Positions 58,501 to 64,000 of a stretch of 64,000 bases of DNA are shown in pieces (within the stretch, counting starts at the first letter, position 1; every line of letters begins with the position of its first letter). Under the pieces are notes generated by a model. It ran no database searches. It saw nothing but the letters and a program-made list of their open reading frames with translations, and had not been told where the DNA came from. The position numbers and the translations under genes are program-made. Origin of the DNA: Colias croceus (lineage: Eukaryota; Arthropoda; Insecta; Lepidoptera; Pieridae). Location: positions 4,365,001-4,429,000 of the forward strand of contig NC_059554.1 of the NCBI RefSeq assembly GCF_905220415.1, in the 5' to 3' direction.

Positions 58501-59383
58501 AGTGTCTCACTTTCATTGAAATGCCTCCCACTCTTGAGACACAGTGCTGATCTACGCAATGTTGTTATATCGCCATCATCAAAAACTGAAAGTAATTCAA
58601 GTAACTGTTAATTGCTATGTTGTTGTACCTATTCATATACCACCTAAATATCTAGTATACTAGTCTGTCTGGCTGTCTAGCTCTAAAGCTAGGGATAGTT
58701 TAAATATTTGATTGAATAAATTGATTTCATATATATTAATATAGTAATTAGTCTTACATAGTTTGTAAAATAAGTAGTTATGAACATACCAACAGTATAC
58801 TGGCTACAGTCCTGTATCTTAGTAATGACTGCTTCAATGGGATCTTTCTTTGGATCCTGCTTTATTTCCACTGTGCTACCAACCCTTAAGGTTCCTTTAA
58901 TAACATCATCATTCACTGTTGTTATTCCTCCAGCTTTCAGAGTTACCTGTGTAATAAAAATGAAGATGAACATGAATATAATAAAGAATATTGTTTTAAT
59001 ATTTTAACAATTTGATAGATACATAAACTTATACAATGGAAAATAAGTTTTTTTTTGTATTTATGTATATAGAAATATAAATATTTTGTTGTTTTCAAGG
59101 AATATACAATATTATAACATATTTTTTACTACTTCTAGTAGAATTCTAGTATCAAAATTTTACAAATATTTTAACAAATTACCCTTACCTTGCATTTTAT
59201 GTTGCGCACTACCTTCTTAACTTTTGCCTCACAAAAAGCACCTTTATACTTTGCACTAACATCAGTTCCTACAGGTAGGTATGGAGGATCATCACCCTGC
59301 TAAATTAAAAGATATCGATCAATATTGATATTAATTACATAGCTGATGAAGTTTTTATCAACAGAAGAAATAATACTTACCAT
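43162..59383 (-). CDS. ARID4: ARID4-type chromatin protein (ARID4A/ARID4B family), about 1,700 aa, 25 coding exons
   Basis: Exons run from 59383 to 43162: 59383-59381 (ATG only), 59299-59189, 58946-58790, 58585-58420, 58049-57831, 57672-57510, 57339-57202, 57104-56977, 56588-56411, 55733-55579, 55333-55110, 54587-54500, 54283-54167, 53162-53060, 52728-52582, 52350-52308, 52233-52138, 52045-50221, 49582-49407, 48094-47855, 46934-46709, 45150-45047, 44114-43992, 43698-43558, 43193-43162. They sum to 1,701 codons. N-terminal Tudor-type region: YLPVGTDVSAKYKGAFCEAK, KIQDCSQYTV and LDQLPLTHPEHF. ARID DNA-binding domain at about 285-365 (FMDDRGTPLNRNPTI, LGGYNRVTNQNQWKTIADKM). Chromo-barrel at about 620-690 (VHYTGWNTRYDEWIKPQRIA). 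Middle: Lys/Glu runs and acidic disorder. C-terminus: DNTPPTTPDSSLD and a helix RMADLRKAYHSVKAELAAID. ARID4 proteins bind Rb and recruit Sin3-HDAC. Confidence 0.92.
43345..43500. repeat. Lepidopteran repeat in the last ARID4 intron
   Basis: AGCTATTGCATAGCTTCTAT, CGCGGGGACCGAATCGAG and GCATGCAATAGCTTCACCGC give partly inverted ends (GCTATTGCATAGC / GCATGCAATAGC). It looks like a short MITE or SINE widespread in Lepidoptera; the family is not named. Confidence 0.5.
44137..44310 (+). mobile_element. 3'-truncated Helitron beside ARID4 exon 23
   Basis: It starts TCTATACTAATATTATAAAG after an A, 23 bp upstream (gene sense) of the exon 23 acceptor, and loses its CTAG end. It belongs to the family of 30518 and 54796. 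Confidence 0.7.
44829..45008. repeat. Perfect 90-bp tandem duplication
   Basis: The unit beginning TAGGTGCTCAATAAATATCA and ending AGTTTCGATGCATA occurs twice with no difference seen. It lies in ARID4 intron 22, close to exon 22. Confidence 0.9.
45330..46556 (+). mobile_element. 5'-truncated LINE in ARID4 intron 21
   Basis: It holds the C-terminal part of a LINE polymerase, then an AT-rich 3' UTR and an (AAATA/AATA)n tail at about 46520-46554. It is in the plus orientation, opposite to ARID4. The 5' end is truncated just after the catalytic region; no target duplication could be read. Confidence 0.75.
45361..46140 (+). pseudogene. LINE reverse transcriptase C-terminal fragment, 259 aa
   Basis: The frame opens LQTDLNRLTDWCETNRMYLN, the segment that follows the YADD box in LINE polymerases. 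It continues with RDLGVNLDSQLRFTEHYD, then the thumb region (VRSRLEYCSTVWNP, RIEGIQRRLVRQL), and ends FSQ. It is uninterrupted, so recent, but lacks all catalytic residues. Motifs such as IRDLGV and LEYCSTVW are typical of jockey-group elements. Confidence 0.75.
47530..47770 (+). repeat. Lepidopteran retroelement 3' fragment in ARID4 intron 20
   Basis: CCAGCCGAATTGATAACCAC followed by TTGAAGTCGGTTAAAAA is a tail I recognise from a very common lepidopteran RTE/SINE-type repeat. Upstream frames are not coherent. Confidence 0.5.
48157..48375. mobile_element. MITE in ARID4 intron 19
   Basis: GCCGGGAGATACTGACACAA and on to GTAACAGGATGGCGGT is mirrored by ACCGCCATTCTGTTACAAAT to CAGTATCTCCCGGC. 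Arms are about 50 bp with few mismatches around a GC-mixed centre. Confidence 0.75.
49984..50176. mobile_element. Inverted-repeat element carrying a tRNA-like unit
   Basis: Inverted ends of about 31 bp (ATAAATTTATAAAGAATAGA... and its mirror ending CTTTATAAATTTAT) flank a central tRNA-like sequence. One mismatch was seen between the arms. It sits in ARID4 intron 18, 45 bp downstream (gene sense) of exon 18. The same end sequence occurs beside the chimeric unit at 17281. Confidence 0.65.
50071..50145 (+). tRNA. tRNA-like sequence, probably a pseudogene or SINE head
   Basis: Seventy-five bases fold as a cloverleaf. Acceptor arms TCACGAG and CTCGTGA pair fully; the T arm is GCGGG-TTCGAGT-CCCGC; the D stem GCT/GGC has three pairs. 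The anticodon stem CGCC/GGCG encloses CCGGAAT, which would present GGA (Ser-like), but position 33 is C, not U. A-box TGGCTGAGTTGG and B-box GGTTCGAGTCC match RNA polymerase III promoter consensus, and TTTTTT follows at 50151. The missing U33 and the repeated fragment at 17283 argue against a working tRNA. Confidence 0.6.
53218..53821. mobile_element. 0.6-kb GC-rich MITE with TTAA flanks in ARID4 intron 13
   Basis: The ends AGGTGAGTATCGACTTCGCG and, inverted, CGCGAAGTCGATACCCAGC share GTATCGACTTCGCGCTCC. TTAA lies on both sides (53214-53217, 53822-53825). Inside, MDNQSCRKLIQLYGTKEVFE (plus, from 53449) may be the start of a MADF-like protein that soon becomes incoherent. GC-rich GGCGCGCGC blocks repeat at both ends. 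Confidence 0.65.
53826..54061 (+). mobile_element. Non-autonomous Helitron in ARID4 intron 13
   Basis: ATTATAAATGCGAAAGTAAC, a (TCTG)n run, TTTATCCCGGAAATCCCACG and a final GGAAAGCTAG|T define the copy; it is related to 23512-23687. It directly abuts the TTAA-flanked MITE. Confidence 0.75.
54796..54985 (+). mobile_element. Non-autonomous Helitron in ARID4 intron 11
   Basis: TATACTAATATTATAAAGCT to GGGCGCAGCTAG, followed by T. This is the most complete copy of the family seen at 30518 and 44137. Confidence 0.75.
56230..56377. mobile_element. hAT-type MITE in ARID4 intron 9
   Basis: CAGTGCCGGCGTAAGAGCC at the left and CCTAACGCCGGCACTG at the right are inverted. The flanks TCTACATA and TGTACATA are 8-bp direct repeats with one mismatch, as expected for hAT. 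About 148 bp, no coding frame. Confidence 0.75.
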
Positions 59384-60278
59384 TTTGTTGTTTATTAATA
59401 TATCTTTAGGTATGAAAATAGCAACATACGTTAAACTTTATCGTCTTGAATTAAATGGCTACATTGAGTGGAACACTTATTTAAATTTAATTAACAGTAA
59501 TAATGGCAAAATATTCTTGTGAAAACTTATATAAAAAATGTAAAATTATCACGGAAATTATAGGGAACGCATACAGCGAAGATTGATTGCGCGGCAACAA
59601 AGGTCTTCCATGGATAAAAGATTATACACAGTATAAAATCATGAAACTAAATTAATTTACTACAATAATAATCACGAATCTTAAAAGTTGGTTTTTGAAA
59701 CCGTTTCTACTAGCCGCAAAAACTAGGTTCAATGCATTGCAGGAACAAACACCATTTTCGTCAAAGTGACAATCTGAATCTACTTTTTTTGACAGATTGG
59801 ATTACTAGTGAAGTGTGCATGCGTCACAATACGCTTAGGATAATCTAAGCTTAGGATAGTATGAGATACGCATAGATTTTTTATATGGCAAGCAATAAAA
59901 GTAGCTTTATAGTAATAATATTTGTATTTCCTTATTGGAAATATTTAACAGATTTTTATACACTTAAATGCTACTTTTTTCATTCCTATTATGTATATCA
60001 CTTCTTTAATTTCCTATATTTCTTGTAGATTAATGTGATATCACAATATGTGATATAAAGATCAATAAGGAAACAAGTATCCGAACATAAAATCATCCCA
60101 GCACTTGTCACAAATGAACATTGAACACGTCAAAATTATTTTTTTTGTTGAAGTTATTGATACGAAACGATGTTTTGAAAATGTATTTGTTGACAATAAT
60201 GGGATTTGGGAGCGCCTAGAATATTCTCAAGACTTTTATGTGAAAATTTTTTGTGATAGGAAATAATAAATGTTTTAG
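59384..60278. promoter_or_regulatory. Shared upstream region of ARID4 (-) and HRD1 (+)
   Basis: Two divergent genes start 895 bp apart. The interval holds both 5' UTRs and probably both promoters. No TATA box in a clear position and no repeat was recognised. Confidence 0.45.
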
Positions 60279-63276
60279 ATGACTGTAAAAATGAAAGCTC
60301 TCGTTGCTGCTGCTATCAGCCTTGCACTCACAACCGTAGTAATCGGCAATGCATACTACCAGAAGAAACAATTTTACCCCTCCGTGGTTTACCTCACTAA
60401 TTCTAATCCAAGCATGGCAGTAAGTATGGGTTATATTTTGTTTATAAAACTGGCCGCTTGCAAAATGAAACACCATATTGCGTAGATTCCATGGCTATGC
60501 AGCCCATACTGAATATAATATTTTTTTCTTGCAGGTCATGTATTTACAGGGCCTGATTCTTGTATTGCTAGTTGGAAAAGTTATAAGGAAGATTTTCTTT
60601 GGGCAATTGCGTCCTGCAGAACTTGAGGTACTATAATAATATAAAGACTTATTTTAATTTTCTCTTTACTATATATTTATCAATATAAATATGAAGCAAT
60701 TTAAAAACGTATTATTGTTAACATTTTTTTTCACCTCCAATAATCTGATAAGAATAATTTTATGTACATTTTTAAGTAGGTATATCATAATAATATTTTA
60801 AGTGTCATGTGCTGCTTAAATAATATGTTTTTAATGCTAATCACTGTTTACGTTAAATGCTAAATTTAATTAACAATAAATTTGAAAATAATTATTTATT
60901 AGATTAAGGTAATTGTTTTTAAATTCATTCTATAACTTATTTGAATATATTATTTCAGCACTTAATAGAAAGATCTTGGTATGCTATAACTGAAACATGT
61001 CTGGCGTTTACCGTCTTTAGGGATGATTTCAATCCAAAATTCATAGCACTGTTCACTGTGTTATTATTCCTGAAAGCATTCCACTGGCTCGCTGAGGACA
61101 GGGTTGATTATGTGAGTATAAAATTATAAGGTATTTATAGAAATATAATTATGAAATATTTTGGTTTTAATAACTTAAGAATATATCAATTAATCACTTT
61201 TTGTTGGGTATGTATGAAAGATTGTGTAAATTTTGTGACGCTAATAATTGAGTTGGTAGTTTTAATTTTAATTGTTTTTTTTTTCTTTAGATGGAAAGAA
61301 GCCCTGTCATTGGTTGGCTGTTTCATGTACGAATCTTAACACTACTCATGTTGCTAGCACAAGCTGATTTCTTCTTTATCCACCATGCCTATCAATTTAC
61401 TATTTTACGAGGACCATCGGTACAGCTCGTGTTTGGATTTGAGTATAGCATATTACTTGTGATGATTGTTAACATTTTGATCAAGGTACCTAAAAAGTTG
61501 TTTTAACTATTATCTGAAGAAATTGTTTAAATAAATTCTGTTATCTTATCTTAAAGCGAATGAATTTCGTTTTATATTTGTTAATTTGTCATTGATAAAA
61601 TTAATTATTTAAAACCATATTTGTGCATTAAATTTATTAATGTAGTCCATTTTTCATATTTCAAATTTCAATAGTTTTATTATTGATTTCATAAACTTTT
61701 TGATAACAGTATGTTATGCAATAACTGTTTAATTATACATTATGACATGTCAGTAATTAACAATTGTTTTTAGTATATTCTTCATGCTATTGATTCTCGC
61801 TGGGAAGCACCATGGGAGAGCAAGGCTGCTGTACTACTTTACACTGAATTGGTGATTAACTTCTTCAAAGTATTGTTGTATGTTGGTTTCGTTGCCGTAA
61901 TGGTCAGGATATATACATTGCCACTATTTGCTTTCCGACCTATGTATGAAACTATGAGGTAAGATGATAAAAAACATTTGTATTTCAATTTGAATTATTT
62001 TAAAAGTTTATTGATTTATGATGATAAACATCTATTCTATTTTTCTTGTAGGAGTTTCAAGAGAGCTTACAATGACGTGGTACTGTCTCGACGTGCGATC
62101 AGAAACATGAACACCCTGTATCCAGATGCAACACCTGAAGAGTTGGCTGCGGCAGACAATGAGTGTATTATCTGCCGTGAGGAGATGCATGGAGGTTTGT
62201 TTATCCTACTAAACTAATTGTATGTTTATAGTATAAAAAGTAACCTTATGTAGGAAATAGGAATGCAATGCTAACGTGATCTGATTATGGTACAGTTAAA
62301 TACTTTATATCCTGCCTGGTCATATATGAAAATTTTCCAATAAAAGTAGTTTAACTCAAGTGAAACTGGTTAGCAGGACCAGTTTTTAAAATATATTAAT
62401 TTTCGTGTTATTCCTAGTTCATAAGAGATATTAAAGTAGTATGATAGTGTATTTGATTGATTACATACATTGTATTTTTAATAAGATAGCGAAAATAAGG
62501 TATTTTTTGTTTCTTGGTCAAGTAAAACCAATATAGAAATATTGCAGTTGAAATATAATACACACATGTATTGAATTGAACTCTTAGTGTTATTGCGATT
62601 GTGAGATCAACGAACCTTGCGTAATTAGGACTTTCGTATTCAGAGAGTTAATTTCAAGGATGTTTGTGAGATTTGATTCCTTGTTGGTTCATATTTTAAC
62701 TTATTATAGAGGTCGCCCGAATTATAATATCTTACGATATTACGAATAAATCGAGTCAGGTATGTAAAAATATGCGAAATGATATTTTTGAAATTAAATA
62801 AACATTTATATTTTGATCTCTGGTAATAATGAGTTAAAAGTTATGTTTTCAGCAAAACTTAGTCCCATAATATGCAGTGTGAATTACTTACTCATAATCA
62901 CACTGAAAAAGCCAAATTGTACTGTGTATATCAAAAAATAGATAATATTTGTGATTATATTTTACCTTCAAAACTTTGTCCCTAATTTAATGTAAGTACA
63001 TATTTTACTACAACACATTACGGTTACCATGTATATTTTCACCCCCAGGTGCCAAGAAGCTGCCCTGCAACCACATATTCCACGCAGCGTGCCTCCGGCT
63101 CTGGTTCCAGCGGCAGCAGACGTGCCCCACGTGCCGGCTGAACGTGTTGCGCGCCCCGGCGCCGGACGTGCCGCACAACGCGCCGAACGCGGCGCCGACG
63201 CCCGCGCCCGGGGCCGTGCCGCCGGCGCCCGGGGCCGTGCCACCGCCCCCGCCCTTCCCGAATATGCCTCCACCAC
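60279..63276 (+). CDS. SYVN1: E3 ubiquitin ligase HRD1/synoviolin (ER-associated degradation), 3' part missing
   Basis: Seven coding exons are visible: 60279-60419, 60535-60627, 60959-61111, 61291-61485, 61774-61958, 62052-62194 and 63049-63276, ending at a GT donor. The remainder is beyond the window. The N-terminus has several membrane spans: SLALTTVVIGNAYYQKKQFY (conserved), GLILVLLVGKVI, FIALFTVLLFLKAFHWLAED and so on to about residue 250. A RING-H2 finger follows at about 294-332: CIICREEM, then LPCNHIFHAACLRLWF and CPTC, with all zinc ligands present. A Pro/Ala-rich stretch begins afterwards. HRD1 moves misfolded proteins out of the ER and ubiquitinates them, with SEL1L/Hrd3 as partner. 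An earlier in-frame ATG (60279) precedes the usual MK start at 60291, so the true start may be four codons later. Confidence 0.95.
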
Positions 63277-63291
63277 GTATGTTATTAATTA

Positions 63292-63587
63292 CTAGCTTCC
63301 GCCCGCGACTCCGTCCGCGTGGAAAAATTAAGATTTTTTTTCTACGTATTTTTCCGGGATAAATAGTATCCTATTTTACGCCCAGGATAATAAGGTATAA
63401 TTATACCAAGTTTCATCGAAATCGAACCGTTAGTTTTCACGTGATACCTTCACATATAGACAGACAGACAGACAAAAATTTTTTTAATCACATTTGGGCT
63501 TGGTATCGATCCAGTAACACCCCCTGCTATTTATATTTTCAATATGTTCAATGTACAGAATTGACCCTTCTACAGATTTATTATATC
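63292..63587 (-). mobile_element. Helitron in the HRD1 intron after the RING exon
   Basis: Minus-strand copy ending GCGGGCGGAAGCTAG|T at 63292, inner sequence as at 18348-18812 and 37254-37557, with a GTCTGTC run. Its 5' tip is truncated. It starts only 15 bp after the donor of HRD1 exon 7. Confidence 0.75.
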
Positions 63588-64000
63588 GCACCCTTAAAAC
63601 ATAAGTGGCACTAAACGAAAATGTTAATTTTACAGTACGGCCGTTTTAAGATTTTTTTTAAATTGAATGGGTGATATGGAACTAAAAAAATATAAATATA
63701 GACTTGTGATCGGATTAAAATAACAGTTTAACTAACGCTGTTTCAGTATCCAGTGGCAAACAATAAAATTATTGATTATTTATTAATGGAAAAGCATTTT
63801 TAAAAAAATGTTTAGTATTGTGTCGGTTATAGTTTTCTAGTTATTCAAAACTTTTTGCTTAATGACCTCTAAAATGTTATTTTCCCTACATTGTAATAAT
63901 AACAAAGAGATAAATAAAACAGTAGAATTACTAAAATAATAAAGAATTATATTTATTTGGCACATGCTCATAGTTTTCGGTCAAAATTGCCACACATATT
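63588..64000. other. HRD1 intron, nothing recognised
   Basis: AT-rich sequence to the window end. No further HRD1 exon could be identified. Confidence 0.4.

Noticed and set aside
1..64000. CRISPR arrays, operons, prophage or rRNA
   Set aside because: Introns, LINEs and Helitrons show a eukaryotic chromosome; no regularly spaced short repeats of CRISPR type and no rRNA-like sequence were seen.

Overview
This is a eukaryotic nuclear window, almost certainly from a moth or butterfly (Lepidoptera). The evidence is an AT-rich background, short-intron genes, and many short non-autonomous Helitrons with the TC...CTAG ends and inner sequences typical of lepidopteran genomes. The gene set is insect-like (mRpL9, PRPF39, ARID4, HRD1/synoviolin). 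Nothing bacterial, viral or CRISPR-like was seen.

Layout. 1-2.8 kb: the last exon of an unidentified gene (+) and a two-exon small membrane protein gene (-). 2.8-12.5 kb: a giant inverted repeat made of two opposed copies of one terminal-inverted-repeat element. Each copy carries a decayed LINE, and a younger jockey-type LINE sits inside the right copy. 13.4-15.6 kb: an unknown acidic, Tyr/Gln/Asn-rich protein gene (+) with one apparent frameshift. 16-17.4 kb: a hairpin MITE, a Harbinger remnant and a tRNA-like/Helitron chimera. 17.6-19.9 kb: mRpL9 (-). 19.9-28.7 kb: a transposon cluster holding two near-identical ~1.5 kb elements with 31-bp inverted ends, a 3.05-kb THAP/P-superfamily relic with 8-bp target duplications, and a MADF-bearing element. 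29.0-38.7 kb: PRPF39 (+), 16 coding exons. 40.9-43.05 kb: three MITEs. 43.2-59.4 kb: ARID4 (-), 25 coding exons, about 1,700 aa, with many elements in its introns. 60.3 kb to at least 63.3 kb: HRD1/synoviolin (+), running off the window.

The host genes share no pathway. mRpL9 serves mitochondrial translation, PRPF39 serves U1 snRNP splicing, ARID4 is a Sin3/HDAC-linked chromatin protein, and HRD1 is an ER-associated degradation ubiquitin ligase. ARID4 and HRD1 are head to head about 0.9 kb apart. Exon models for mRpL9, PRPF39 and ARID4 were assembled by hand from GT/AG junctions, and in each case the summed coding length is a multiple of three, which supports them.

The most unusual content is in the mobile DNA: the opposed element pair; twin P-like elements landed at the 5' ends of mRpL9 and PRPF39; a tRNA-like gene inside an inverted repeat; elements with iterated internal motifs; and a duplicated in-frame splice acceptor in PRPF39.
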